Source of the DNA: Lachnospiraceae bacterium
GTDB lineage: Bacteria; Bacillota; Clostridia; Lachnospirales; Lachnospiraceae
NCBI GenBank assembly: GCA_910575475.1
Contig: CAJTGD010000028.1
Span: 22,009-86,008 of the forward strand
Length of the DNA: 64,000 nucleotides
Direction of reading: 5' to 3'
The notes below the pieces were generated by a model that searched no databases, was not told where the DNA came from, and worked only from the letters and a program-made list of their open reading frames with translations. This document shows, one piece after another, positions 25,477 to 35,079 of the stretch. The position numbers and the translations under genes were made by a program. How positions within the stretch are numbered: position 1 is the stretch's first letter; every line of letters starts with the position of its first letter.

Positions 25477-25721
25477 TAGATTCAGATTATAGTGGATTAA
25501 TTTCAAAAAAGGTGATATACTAGACATGTTAGTGACCGGAAAAGCCATCCGGCGCTGCTTTCCGGCAGGGCAGGCGGTTTGATCCGGCAGGGTGTTTTCC
25601 GCAGGGCATGCTGTATCTGTACATACATGCCCGGGAGGGGCGGACGTGTCAGGGCAGGCGATCCCAGGTCATCGGGGGCGCTGCAGAGGATACGGTCCGA
25701 TGAGGTGAAGAGGAAAAAAAC
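25477..25721 (+). promoter_or_regulatory. Leader of the DHH phosphodiesterase gene
   Basis: A TATACT box at 25516-25521 without a good -35 element begins about 200 bases of GC-rich sequence with repeated CCGGCAGGG-type words before the start codon. This long leader could fold, but I cannot match it to a known riboswitch. Confidence 0.4.
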
Positions 25722-27764
25722 ATGAAAAAGAAAGATGTGCGTTTGAAGGGACAGTTAAAGATGTATATGCGATGGCCGCTCATCATGACGGTACTTTTGA
25801 TCGCAATGAACATCTGGATGTATCGGATCGACAGGCAGGCGGCCGGGATGATGTCCGTGTTCGTCATCATCTATGCTGCGATCGTCGGCATCCTGTATTT
25901 CCACAACCGTTCTTTGATCCTGGCCGATATGATCCAGTTCTCGACCCAGTATAAGGGGATACAGAATACCCTTCTGCGGGAGCTTGCCATTCCCTACGCC
26001 ATTCTGATGGAGGACGGCCGGATCGTGTGGAAGAACGACCGGTTTGAGGAGGAATTCTGCGGCAGGCGGCGGGAGCGGTATCTGAACAAGCTGATCCCGG
26101 AGATCGGCCGAAGCGTATTTCCGGGAGATGAGGAGAACGCGGAGCTGGAGATCCAGCATAACGGGCGGGATTACCAGGTCCATCTCAGCAAGGTTTCCAT
26201 GGAAGGCTTCAGCGAGACAGAGGATGTACTGCATATTCCCAGGGACAAGGAATTTTTTGTGGTCATCTATATGACCGACGTGACGGAATTGAATGCCAAT
26301 CTGCGGGAGATCGACAATCAGCGAATGATCGCCGGCCTGATCTACATCGACAATTATGACGAGATCATGGACAGCGTGGAGGAGGTGCGCCAGTCCCTTC
26401 TGGTGGCGCTGATCGACCGCAAGATCAATAAATATATCAACGATGCCGACGGGCTTGTGAAGAAAATGGAAAAGGACAAGTACTTTATCGTCATCAAAAA
26501 GGAAGCTTATCAGAAGTTTGAAGCGGACCGGTTTTCGCTGCTGGAGGATGTGAAGCAGGTGAACATCGGCAATGCGCGTTCGGCCACGCTGAGTATCGGC
26601 CTGGGCGTGAATACATCGACCTATGCCCAGAGCTACGACTATGCCCGCATGGCGATCGACCTTGCGCTGGCCAGAGGCGGCGATCAGGCGGTAGTGAAGG
26701 ACTGCCACGGGTTAAAATATTACGGCGGAAAGAAGGAGCAGACCTCCAAGAATACGCGGGTCAAGGCCCGGGTCAAGGCGGAGGCGCTGCGGGAGTTTAT
26801 TGTGGCCAAGGACCAGATCTTTGTCATGGGACACCGGCTGGCGGATGCCGACAGCCTGGGCGCCTGCATGGGGATCTACCGTGCGGCGAAGGAACTGGGC
26901 AAGAAGGCGCATGTGGTGCTGGAGGAGGTTTCCAATTCCATCCGGCCGCTGTATGATGAGATTTTGGACAGCTCCGCTTATGAGAGCGACATTTTCCTGA
27001 CGCCGGACAGGGCGCTGGACCGGATTAATGAGAACTCCATGGTGGTGGTGGTGGATACCAACAAGCCGCCCATGACGGAGTGTCCGGAGCTGCTCAAGCA
27101 GTCCAAGACCATTGCCGTACTGGACCACCACAGGCAGGGCAGCATGGTCATTGAAAATGCGGTGCTTTCCTATGTAGAGCCTTATTCCTCGTCTACCTGT
27201 GAAATGGTGGCGGAGGTGCTGCAGTATATCGTGGACGACCTGCGCATCCCGTCAGTGGAGGCGGACTGCCTGTACGCCGGGATCATGATCGACACACGGA
27301 ACTTTATGAACCGGACCGGAGTCAGGACCTTTGAGGCAGCGGCATTTTTAAGAAGGTGCGGCGCGGATATCACGCGTGTGAGAAAGATGTTCCGGGACGA
27401 CATGGAGTCCTACCGCGCGAAGGCCGAGACCGTGCGTATGGCCGAGGTTTACCGCAGCGAGTATGCCATTGCGGAGTGCCCGGGCGATATCGACAGCCCC
27501 ACGGTTCTGGGAGCGCAGGCGGCCAACGAGCTGCTGGATATCAGCGGGATCAAGGCGTCCTTTGTACTTACCATCTATAATGGAAGAATTTACCTCAGTG
27601 CCCGTTCCATCGACGAGGTCAATGTCCAGATCATTGCGGAAAAGCTGGGCGGCGGCGGGCATATCAATGCGGCAGGTGCGCAGTTTGACCATACGGACGT
27701 GCAGGAAGCGATCCGCAGATTGAAGGAGACCATCGACCGGATGATCGAGGCCGGGGATATTTAA
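25722..27764 (+). CDS. gdpP: DHH/DHHA1 cyclic-di-AMP phosphodiesterase, GdpP-like
   Basis: Membrane-bound phosphodiesterase that hydrolyses c-di-AMP in this family, 680 residues. Two membrane segments (about residues 15-55) are followed by a PAS-like region, a degenerate GGDEF domain (about 170-300) and the catalytic DHH module: MGHRLADADSLGACMG, VVVDTNKP, VLDHHRQG and the DHHA1 end GGGGHINAAGAQFD. All metal-binding residues are present. The gene order rpsR, gdpP, rplI, dnaB is conserved in Firmicutes. Confidence 0.95.
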   Translation: MKKKDVRLKGQLKMYMRWPLIMTVLLIAMNIWMYRIDRQAAGMMSVFVIIYAAIVGILYFHNRSLILADMIQFSTQYKGIQNTLLRELAIPYAILMEDGRIVWKNDRFEEEFCGRRRERYLNKLIPEIGRSVFPGDEENAELEIQHNGRDYQVHLSKVSMEGFSETEDVLHIPRDKEFFVVIYMTDVTELNANLREIDNQRMIAGLIYIDNYDEIMDSVEEVRQSLLVALIDRKINKYINDADGLVKKMEKDKYFIVIKKEAYQKFEADRFSLLEDVKQVNIGNARSATLSIGLGVNTSTYAQSYDYARMAIDLALARGGDQAVVKDCHGLKYYGGKKEQTSKNTRVKARVKAEALREFIVAKDQIFVMGHRLADADSLGACMGIYRAAKELGKKAHVVLEEVSNSIRPLYDEILDSSAYESDIFLTPDRALDRINENSMVVVVDTNKPPMTECPELLKQSKTIAVLDHHRQGSMVIENAVLSYVEPYSSSTCEMVAEVLQYIVDDLRIPSVEADCLYAGIMIDTRNFMNRTGVRTFEAAAFLRRCGADITRVRKMFRDDMESYRAKAETVRMAEVYRSEYAIAECPGDIDSPTVLGAQAANELLDISGIKASFVLTIYNGRIYLSARSIDEVNVQIIAEKLGGGGHINAAGAQFDHTDVQEAIRRLKETIDRMIEAGDI

Positions 27765-27793
27765 TAAAGATAGTCTGCTGTTCAGAACAGCGG

Positions 27794-27855
27794 TATGCCC
27801 TTGGGTATTACCTAATGAAATGGCCGAATGGCCATAATGGGATACCCTTGGGTAT
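27794..27855 (+). promoter_or_regulatory. Paired palindromes ahead of rplI
   Basis: TATGCCCTTGGGTA (27794 on) and ATACCCTTGGGTAT (27842-27855) are near-identical self-complementary words, and TGGCCGAATGGCCA lies between them. They can form small hairpins or pair with each other in the rplI leader. A role in L9 or DnaB expression is speculative. Confidence 0.5.
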
Positions 27856-27885
27856 AGATATAGAGAATAAAAGGAGTTGTATACT

Positions 27886-28332
27886 ATGAAAGTTATTTTA
27901 TTGCAGGATGTAAAGTCTCTCGGAAAAGAGGGAGAAATTGTAAATGTCAATGACGGCTACGCAAGGAATTTCATCATTCCGAAGAAGCTGGGCGTGGAAG
28001 CGAACAGCAGAAATATGAATGACCTGAAGCTGAAGAAGAGCAATGAGGAAAAGATCGCCAAGGAGAACAAGGAGGCTGCTGAAAAGCTGGCCGGGGAACT
28101 GAAAGCCGGACAGGTTGCGCTTAAGATCAAGGTGGGCGAAGGCGGAAAGGCATTTGGCTCCGTGTCCGCAAAGGAGATCGCTGCCGCGGTCAAGGACCAG
28201 ATGGGCCTGGACGTGGACAAAAAGAAGATCCAGCTCAAGGAAACGCTGAAAACACTGGGAACACACATGGTTCCGGTGAAGCTGCATCCGGAAGTGACCG
28301 CGGAATTGAAGGTAGAGATCGGAGAAGAATAA
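27886..28332 (+). CDS. rplI: 50S ribosomal protein L9
   Basis: 148 residues, normal length. The N-terminal domain begins MKVILLQDVKSLGKEGEIVNVNDGYARNFIIPK, followed by the long connecting helix and the C-terminal domain with GKAFGSVSAKEIAAAV and LGTHMVPVKLHPEV. The start is the ATG nine bases after AAAGGAG; an in-frame TTG nine bases upstream is disregarded. It binds 23S rRNA at the base of the L1 stalk. Confidence 0.98.
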   Translation: MKVILLQDVKSLGKEGEIVNVNDGYARNFIIPKKLGVEANSRNMNDLKLKKSNEEKIAKENKEAAEKLAGELKAGQVALKIKVGEGGKAFGSVSAKEIAAAVKDQMGLDVDKKKIQLKETLKTLGTHMVPVKLHPEVTAELKVEIGEE

Positions 28333-28446
28333 GCATAAGCGTATGTTCCGGTAAACGGAGCCTGATGGAAAAGAGGACATCTAGCGCAGACCGCGGGCGT
28401 ATTCGCGGGATACTGAACAGATATGGATGATGAGGAGTAAAAACAG

Positions 28447-29790
28447 ATGGAAGAGGCGGTAATCAAACGGATCCTGCCTCATAGCACAGAAGCGGAGTCC
28501 GCGGTCATCGGGGCGATGCTGATGAATAAGGATGCCATTTTGGAGACAACGGAGATCCTCACAGGGGAGGACTTCTATCAGACTGCATATGGCATCCTGT
28601 TTGACGCTATGGCAGAATTATTTCATATGGGAAAGCCGGTGGACCTGATCACACTGCAGGAGCACCTGAAAGAGAAGAATGTTCCGCCAGAGGTCAGCAG
28701 CCTGGAGTTTGCGAAGGATATCCTGGCAGCTTTTCAGACCTCGGCAAACGCAAAGGCCTACGCGCAGATCATCAAGGAAAAGGCAACCCTGCGCAGGCTG
28801 ATCAAGCTCAATGAGGAGATCGCCAACACCTGCTACCTGGAAAACCGTCCCCTGGAGGAAATTCTGGAAATGACGGAGAAGCGGGTATTTGAGCTGGTGG
28901 AGCGGGGCAATTTCCAAGACTTTGTGCCCATCAAGCAGGTCGTTCTCAACGCCCTGGAGGTCATAGAGAGGGCCTCCAAAACAAGAGGCACCGTAACCGG
29001 CATCCCGACCGGGTTTATCGATCTGGATTATAAGCTGTCGGGCCTGCAAAGGTCGGATCTGATCCTGATCGCGGCCCGACCGTCTATGGGAAAGACCGCG
29101 TTTGTGCTGAATATCGCGCAGCATGTGGCATTTCGGCAAAATCTTTCGGTGGCCGTGTTCAGTCTCGAAATGTCCAAGGAGCAGCTGGTGAACCGTCTGT
29201 TTTCCCTGGAATCCCACGTGGACGCGCAGCTTCTGCGTACCGGGAATCTGAAGGATACGGACTGGGAAAAGCTGATTGAGGGCGCAGGGATCATCGGAAA
29301 ATCCAGGCTGATCATAGACGATACCTCTGGAATCTCCATCGCGGAGATGCGCTCCAAATGTCGGAAGTTCAAGCTGGAACAGAACCTGGACCTGATCATC
29401 ATCGATTATCTGCAGCTGATGAGCGGGAGCAGTAAGAGGAGCAACGAGAGCCGCCAGCAGGAGATTTCAGAGATCTCCCGTTCCCTAAAGGGGCTGGCAA
29501 GGGAGCTGAACGTGCCGGTCATTGCGCTGTCCCAGCTGAGCCGTGCGGTGGAATCCCGAAACGATAAGCGTCCCATGCTTTCCGACCTGCGTGAGTCAGG
29601 GGCTATCGAGCAGGACGCTGACGTGTGTATGTTTATTTACAGGGATGATTATTACAACCACGATTCCGAGGATAAGAACATCGCGGAGATCATCATTGCC
29701 AAGCAGAGGAACGGCCCCATCGGGACCATTCGGCTGGCATGGATGCCGCAGTATACACGATTTGGAAATGAAGAGCGGCAGCCGCAGTAA
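28447..29790 (+). CDS. dnaB: Replicative DNA helicase
   Basis: Hexameric fork helicase, 447 residues. The N-terminal domain begins with LPHSTEAESAVIGAMLMN, and the RecA-like domain has Walker A ARPSMGKTAF, Walker B LIIIDYLQLM and the DLRESGAIEQDADV segment. No intein is present. The TAA stop codon is directly followed by a dispersed repeat (29791). It faces the MerR gene convergently. Confidence 0.98.
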   Translation: MEEAVIKRILPHSTEAESAVIGAMLMNKDAILETTEILTGEDFYQTAYGILFDAMAELFHMGKPVDLITLQEHLKEKNVPPEVSSLEFAKDILAAFQTSANAKAYAQIIKEKATLRRLIKLNEEIANTCYLENRPLEEILEMTEKRVFELVERGNFQDFVPIKQVVLNALEVIERASKTRGTVTGIPTGFIDLDYKLSGLQRSDLILIAARPSMGKTAFVLNIAQHVAFRQNLSVAVFSLEMSKEQLVNRLFSLESHVDAQLLRTGNLKDTDWEKLIEGAGIIGKSRLIIDDTSGISIAEMRSKCRKFKLEQNLDLIIIDYLQLMSGSSKRSNESRQQEISEISRSLKGLARELNVPVIALSQLSRAVESRNDKRPMLSDLRESGAIEQDADVCMFIYRDDYYNHDSEDKNIAEIIIAKQRNGPIGTIRLAWMPQYTRFGNEERQPQ

Positions 29791-29830
29791 GGAACAGGGC
29801 AAAAAGAATCGTACCATTTTGCATGTCCCT
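29791..29830 (+). repeat. GGAACTGTGC repeat, diverged left-end copy
   Basis: Starts immediately after the dnaB TAA stop and matches the left 40 bases of the element at 32235, including ATCGTACCATTTTGC, with several changes. Confidence 0.7.
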
Positions 29831-29862
29831 GAGGAACTGTCCCAAAAGCACGGGGTAGCTCT

Positions 29863-30825
29863 TTATGTAAGCAGCTTCTTCAACTTTCCCAGCGGGGTTT
29901 CCCTGGCGGCTTCCCGCCGTCCGGCCTGCTGCTGGCGTATGAGCACGTCCAGTTTCCGGTAATGCTCTTCCTCCCGGCGCTCGTTTGCCTGGAAAAGAAA
30001 ATCCATTTCGCGGATGACATCAGAAGTGACCTTGCGGCTGATGTCTTTTTTCAGTGTTTCGTTGTTTGCGGAAACCACATCGGTCAGTACATCCCCGATC
30101 AGAGAGCGCACCTGTTCCAGCTGTGTCACCTGGATCACATCAGCTTCCGGAGCGGCCGGATGAGCGGAAGCCAGGGAGACCGATCCCTGCACATCGTCTG
30201 CCGCGCTGTCTGCCCCGCCGGCGCGTATATCATCGGTTCTGCTGTCTGCCCCGGCGGTCTGTATATCACCTGATTTGCTGCCTGTTCTGCCGGTCTGCAT
30301 TCCATTCTGGGTACTGCCTGTTCCGCCGGCCTGCATTCCATTCTGGGTACTGCCTGTTACACCAGCCTGTATATCCCCTGTTCTGCCGTTTGCCTCGCTG
30401 CCTGCCTTGCCGGTATGTACGCCGTCTGCCTTGCTGTCCGAACCATTCGCCTGCATGCCGCTTGTCTTACCGCCTGCATCACTGGCTTGCCTGCCGTCCG
30501 CCTTGCCCGCTTCCGTCGTTGAACTCCCGCCTTCCACGCCTCCGGCCACGTCTTCCTCTGCATCTTCCGTCCTGGCGGCGTTCAGCCGTTTCCGGGCTGC
30601 AGTTAATTCGGGAATCATAAATTTCAGATCACGCAGGAGCATTCCCTCATTCTTCAGTTTCTGGATACAAAGAAAAAGCTGTATGTCATCTTCCGTATAG
30701 CATCGATGTCCCATGTCAGTGCGGCCGATCTCCAGCCCCAGCTCGTCTTCCCAGTAGCGGAGAACGTGGGATTCTACCTGGAGCTTTTTGGCCGCCTCAG
30801 AAATCATGTACCTGACCTCGCCCAT
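29863..30825 (-). CDS. MerR-family regulator with long repeat-rich linker
   Basis: 320 residues. The N-terminal MerR HTH is clear (YMISEAAKKLQVESHVLRYWE, then GHRCYTEDDIQLFLCIQKLK). Residues about 95-215 are a Gly/Ala/Ser/Asp-rich linker built from about ten degenerate 12-residue units such as GSTQNGMQAGGT. The C-terminal part has a helical segment (DVLTDVVSANNETLKKDISRK) and a basic end. The overall plan, HTH plus linker plus coiled coil, resembles chromosome-anchoring RacA-like proteins as well as ordinary MerR regulators; I cannot decide between them. Confidence 0.85.
   Translation of the reverse strand: MGEVRYMISEAAKKLQVESHVLRYWEDELGLEIGRTDMGHRCYTEDDIQLFLCIQKLKNEGMLLRDLKFMIPELTAARKRLNAARTEDAEEDVAGGVEGGSSTTEAGKADGRQASDAGGKTSGMQANGSDSKADGVHTGKAGSEANGRTGDIQAGVTGSTQNGMQAGGTGSTQNGMQTGRTGSKSGDIQTAGADSRTDDIRAGGADSAADDVQGSVSLASAHPAAPEADVIQVTQLEQVRSLIGDVLTDVVSANNETLKKDISRKVTSDVIREMDFLFQANERREEEHYRKLDVLIRQQQAGRREAARETPLGKLKKLLT
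30160..30520 (-). repeat. 36-bp minisatellite inside the MerR gene
   Basis: About ten imperfect 36-base units; two adjacent ones at about 30295-30366 are nearly identical. Each unit encodes 12 residues, so length changes keep frame. Confidence 0.85.
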
Positions 30826-30998
30826 ATATATGATACCTCCTTAGGATTATGATACACTTTCGGAATCAGGCACAAAGAGATTCTTAAGCCTGTCCACCTG
30901 CTTTCGCCCCCTATTATACCATATGGAACAGCAGGGGATGAAAAAAAGCGTTCGTCAAATAAAGACAGGTTTTTCTTTTTTTATTTGCAGGTATTCAC

Positions 30999-32162
30999 CA
31001 GCTTTGACGCCTAAAAAAATTTAATAAAAAAACCTCCCATTTTACGGGAAAATACGAGATAATAGAATTAACCACAAAACTATTTTTTCGCACACCCATA
31101 AAAGAGAGGAGGTTTTACTATGAAGCAAGAATAAAAATCACAAGAAAAGAGGCCAGGGAACATCTGGAACAGTTTCATCTTGCCTGTGAATTAGTCAAGA
31201 TGATCCGGCACTGTTTTCCAACCCTTTTGCCATTATTAAAGCAGATCCCGGATCCCCGGCATCAGAGTTATATTACATACCCTGATGTGATACTTCTTAT
31301 GACCCGTATCCTTTCTTCTCTATTTTATATCAACAGTATGCGTAAGACAAGTGAAGAATTCAATTCAGAGAACCTGATAAAAAATATCTGGATGCTGTGT
31401 GGGGAAGAACCTGTCACGGAGGAACTGCCTTATTGGGAAACGATCAACCGGTATCTGGAACGGGTGGATCCAGAAAAACTGCAGGATGTCATGCATTGCC
31501 TGTGCCGTACACTGTTGCGCAGCCGGGCATTTGACGATATGCGCATTCGAGGAAAATACTGGCAGGTGATCATAGATGGGACACAGCTTCACAGCACCCG
31601 GAAGGAATTGGACGGGGAGAGCCTGCTGGCGTCTAATGGAAAAGCTGAAAAAGGCATTTTCAAGGCTGCCAATCTGCCTGTGCGCAGACAGTTTGTATGC
31701 CTGTGAAGGCTTCTTTGAAAGATGCAAGTGGACAAACTGGCGTTATATCCTGCGATATAAGGAAGGGAGCATTCCACCCATCGGAGCAGAATACCGGGAA
31801 TTGAAAAAATTGGAAAAGAATTACCAGGAGCATCTATACAGCAAAAATTACCAGGCTGTGAAAAACCATTATTATCTGATTCAGATAGGACACATGATCG
31901 GCCAGTTCATGGAGGAATGGGAAGGGATATGGAAAAAGGTAAAGCAGAGTTTGGAGCAGAAACATAAGAGGCTGCTAGAACGGTTTATAAAGAAATGATT
32001 AGGGAAAGGTGGTGGTGTAATAGCCAGGCGAAAATGAAAAAGGAAGAAAGCGGGCTATAGGGATTTTATGTCTTAAAGATAAGAACGAATGATTCACTAA
32101 ATATAAAAAATAGAATCCAGATTGCCTTGAAAGAGTATATATAAATTTAAGCGTCAGAGCTG
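30999..32162 (+). mobile_element. Degenerate insertion sequence with 9-bp target duplication
   Basis: Ends are imperfect inverted repeats (CAGCTTTGACGCCTAAA and, on the other strand, CAGCTCTGACGCTTAAA). GGTATTCAC flanks both sides (30990-30998 and 32163-32171), showing true transposition. The internal transposase is broken, so the element is non-autonomous. Its left 120 bases are nearly identical to the element starting at 63876. Confidence 0.9.
31120..31998 (+). pseudogene. Transposase, frameshifted with internal deletions
   Basis: The start ATGAAGCAAGA runs into a stop after four codons; a one-base change restores frame with KITRKEAREHLEQFHLACEL. The body contains MIRHCFPTLLPLLKQIPDPR, MRKTSEEFNSENLI and WQVIIDGTQLHSTRKEL (catalytic Asp region), after which the frame shifts to CWRLMEKLKKAF and ADSLYACEGFFERC. 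Two internal segments are missing compared with an intact DDE transposase of the IS4-like type. It ends KQSLEQKHKRLLERFIKK. Confidence 0.85.
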
Positions 32163-32234
32163 GGTATTCACATTCACACTTCACGTACAGGGAAAAAAGT
32201 GATATTATAAGTAGTATGGGAACATCTGAGTATA

Positions 32235-32387
32235 GGAACTGTGCAAAAATAATCTTACCATTTTGCTTGCCTAAATCTTCATACACTGCGTTGTCGTCAA
32301 TCGACGTACCCCGGTACGCCTCATTCCTCCGCCTTGTGTCTGAAAATTTGTTCTGCGCAAAAAGGCAAGTTATTTTTGCACAATTCC
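32235..32387 (+). mobile_element. 153-bp MITE-like element
   Basis: Terminal inverted repeats GGAACTGTGCAAAAATAA and GGAATTGTGCAAAAATAA (second read on the minus strand) bound non-coding sequence with an internal CGTACCCCGGTACG palindrome. ATA flanks both ends. Partial copies of its left or right end occur at 11291, 29791, 40950 and 51328. It sits just upstream of the hybrid kinase gene. Confidence 0.8.
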
Positions 32388-32416
32388 ATAGAGAAAATCC
32401 GGGAGGATCTAAGGAA

Positions 32417-34972
32417 ATGGAGAATAAGTCAAAAAATACACGATATCTGATCGTCAGCCTGATCTTCGTGCTGATCCTGTGTATTTTCGTTTTCACATTC
32501 CAGGCGGTGCGCATGCGGGAAAAGAGTGCGGAGACGATCAGCGATATCGGAGGGATCTACATGTCCGGGATGGGAGATCATGTGGCCGAGCATTTTGGAA
32601 CGACCATCGGACTGCGCCTGTCCCAGGTGGGAGACCTGGTAGAATCCGTGCCTCCGGGAAATGTGGGAAATGCGGATGTGATGCGCGTCAACCTGTCCCA
32701 CAATGGACGGATGCGGGAATTTACCAGTCTGGCGCTTGTCGCGGAGGACGGTACATATGAGATGATTTACGGCAATGACGCCGACCCGGCTGACCCGGAG
32801 ACGTTCATGCGTTCGCTTTGCAGCGGGCACAGCAAGATCGCTGCGGCGACGGACAGGCTGGGAGACACGATGATCCTGATGGGGATGCCGGCGGTTTACC
32901 CCATGAAGGACGGCGGGGAAAGCATCGCGCTTGTGGCAGGGCTTCCGGTCAGCTACATCGGCGAGACCCTGGCACTGAACATCAGCGACGAGTCCATGGA
33001 ATATTATATGATATTAAAAAACGGCGACTTTATTTTCCGGGGCGACGGGCTGGACGGCGGCAATTACTTTGACCGGGTCAGAAAACGCTATGACAGCGTG
33101 CTGGGCATGGAAAAGGAGACCTTTATCCAGGAACTGCAGGCTGCCATGGAGGTCAATGAGGAATACGATATTGAGTTCACGCTGGACGGGGAGCGGCGGC
33201 ATATGTACTGCACCCGCCTGCCCAATTCCGAATGGTATCTGCTGGTCGGCATGTCCTACAACCTGATGGACGAGACCATCGACCACTTCGGAGATCAGTG
33301 GACGTTCACGGCGCTGGCGGACTGCGCGCTGATCGTGCTTGCACTTCTCCTTGTATTTGCGGGATATTTCCGGCTGATGCGCCAGCAGATGCATTCTCTG
33401 GATGAGGCGCGGAAGGCGGCGGAGCGGGCAAGCAAGGCCAAGAGCGAATTCCTTTCCAATATGAGCCATGACATCCGGACTCCGATGAACGGGATCGTGG
33501 GAATGACGACCATCGCCATTTCCAATATCGATGATACCCAGCAGGTACAGCATTGTTTGAAAAAGATCGCATTTTCCAGCGGGCATCTGCTGGGGATGAT
33601 CAATGATATCATGGACATGTCCAAGATCGAGAACGGGGAGCTGATCCTCAATGTGGAGCAGCTTTCGCTTCACGATGTGATGCTGAATATCGTGGGGATC
33701 ATGCGGCCCCAGGTGAAGGAGAAGCGGCAGAAGCTGGATGTCTATGTGCGCGACGTGACCGTGGAAAATGTATGCGGGGACAGTGTGCGGATCAACCAGA
33801 TCCTGCTCAACCTTCTGAGCAATGCGGTGAAATTCACCCAGGAGGAGGGGCGGATCCAGCTTGTGCTGCAGGAAGAGCCGTCCCCCAGAGGAGACGCGTT
33901 TATCCGGGTCCATCTGCGGGTGAAGGATAACGGCGTGGGCATGACACGGGAATTGAAGGAGCGGATCTTCGAATCCTTTATCCGGGAAGACCATTCCCGT
34001 GTTGAAAAATCGGCAGGAGCCGGTCTGGGGCTGACCATCACCAAGTACATCGTAGAAGCCATGGGCGGCAACATCAAGGTGGAAAGCGAGCCCGGACGGG
34101 GAAGCGCGTTCCATGTGACAGTGGATCTGGAAAAGGCGATGGCCCAGGAGCGGGAGATGGAGCTCCCGGATTGGGATCTGCTGGTCGTGGACGATGACGA
34201 GATCCACTGTGAAAATGATATCGCGGCGCTGAGGGCCATCGGGATCAAGGCGGACTGGGCGCTGAACGGGAAACGGGCGCTCCAGGCGGTGAAAAAGCGT
34301 CTGGAAAAGGGAGAGAATTATTTCGCGATCCTGCTGGATTATGATATGCCGGGAATGAACGGGATCGAGACGGCGCGGGAGATCCGGAAGCTCTGCGGCG
34401 ACAAGACGCCGTTCCTGCTGCTGGCGGCATTTGACTGGAATGAGGTGGAGGAAGAGGCCAAGGCCGTGGGAATCTATGGATTCCTTGCGAAGCCCCTGTT
34501 TAAGTCTACACTGTTCTACGGGCTGAAACCTCTTGCCGCTACAAAGGAAGCAGAGACTACGGCGCAGGAGGACGTGGTGATGCAGTTTGCCGGGAAGCGG
34601 GCGTTGCTGGCGGAGGACAATGAGCTGAACTGGGAGATCGCAAGCGAGCTGATCTCGGATCTGGGGATCGAGCTGGACTGGGCGGAGAACGGCAAGATCT
34701 GCGCGGATATGTTTGAGCAGTCGCCGCTGCACTATTACGACGTGATTCTGATGGACCTGCGGATGCCGGTAATGACCGGATATGAGGCGGCCAGGGCGAT
34801 CCGCGATCTGGACCGTGCGGACGCGGACACGATCCCGATCATTGCCATGAGCGCGGATGCCTACCGGGACGACGTGCAGAAGTGTCTGGACTGCGGCATG
34901 AACGCCCATGTTCCCAAGCCCATTGATATGCAGGAGGTGATCCGGCTGCTGGAGAAATATCTGCTGCCTTAA
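32417..34972 (+). CDS. Hybrid sensor histidine kinase with two receiver domains
   Basis: About 851 residues. Membrane segments at about 12-32 and 297-320 bracket an extracellular sensor domain. The kinase has its His in NMSHDIRTPMNG (about residue 350), HATPase boxes LLNLLSNAVKFT and DNGVGM, then two receivers: LVVDDDE with Asp in LLDYDMPG (about 638) and LLAEDNE with Asp in LMDLRMP (about 777). No output DNA-binding domain is fused. I start at the Met ten bases after GGGAGG; the longer frame upstream is only translated MITE. It precedes an orphan sugar-binding lipoprotein, a likely sensory partner. Confidence 0.93.
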   Translation: MENKSKNTRYLIVSLIFVLILCIFVFTFQAVRMREKSAETISDIGGIYMSGMGDHVAEHFGTTIGLRLSQVGDLVESVPPGNVGNADVMRVNLSHNGRMREFTSLALVAEDGTYEMIYGNDADPADPETFMRSLCSGHSKIAAATDRLGDTMILMGMPAVYPMKDGGESIALVAGLPVSYIGETLALNISDESMEYYMILKNGDFIFRGDGLDGGNYFDRVRKRYDSVLGMEKETFIQELQAAMEVNEEYDIEFTLDGERRHMYCTRLPNSEWYLLVGMSYNLMDETIDHFGDQWTFTALADCALIVLALLLVFAGYFRLMRQQMHSLDEARKAAERASKAKSEFLSNMSHDIRTPMNGIVGMTTIAISNIDDTQQVQHCLKKIAFSSGHLLGMINDIMDMSKIENGELILNVEQLSLHDVMLNIVGIMRPQVKEKRQKLDVYVRDVTVENVCGDSVRINQILLNLLSNAVKFTQEEGRIQLVLQEEPSPRGDAFIRVHLRVKDNGVGMTRELKERIFESFIREDHSRVEKSAGAGLGLTITKYIVEAMGGNIKVESEPGRGSAFHVTVDLEKAMAQEREMELPDWDLLVVDDDEIHCENDIAALRAIGIKADWALNGKRALQAVKKRLEKGENYFAILLDYDMPGMNGIETAREIRKLCGDKTPFLLLAAFDWNEVEEEAKAVGIYGFLAKPLFKSTLFYGLKPLAATKEAETTAQEDVVMQFAGKRALLAEDNELNWEIASELISDLGIELDWAENGKICADMFEQSPLHYYDVILMDLRMPVMTGYEAARAIRDLDRADADTIPIIAMSADAYRDDVQKCLDCGMNAHVPKPIDMQEVIRLLEKYLLP

Positions 34973-35079
34973 AGCGATGAAAGATACTGTTCACACGGCG
35001 GTATGCATCCGATTCTATTGAGCGGCAGACGGATCCGGCGCTCAGTATAACAGTTATGGAAGAAAGGGGATATCAGAAC

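Noticed and set aside
25477..25721. Riboswitch before the c-di-AMP phosphodiesterase gene
   Set aside because: A c-di-AMP (ydaO) riboswitch would be attractive but I cannot find its conserved core in this leader.
32216..32416. 67-codon N-terminal extension of the hybrid kinase
   Set aside because: It is translated MITE sequence; a good ribosome site precedes the internal Met at 32417, which starts a normal membrane anchor.
33014..34909. 631-codon frame on the minus strand inside the hybrid kinase gene
   Set aside because: A shadow of the GC-rich codon bias of the real gene; His/Pro/Leu/Arg-rich with no domain or ribosome site.
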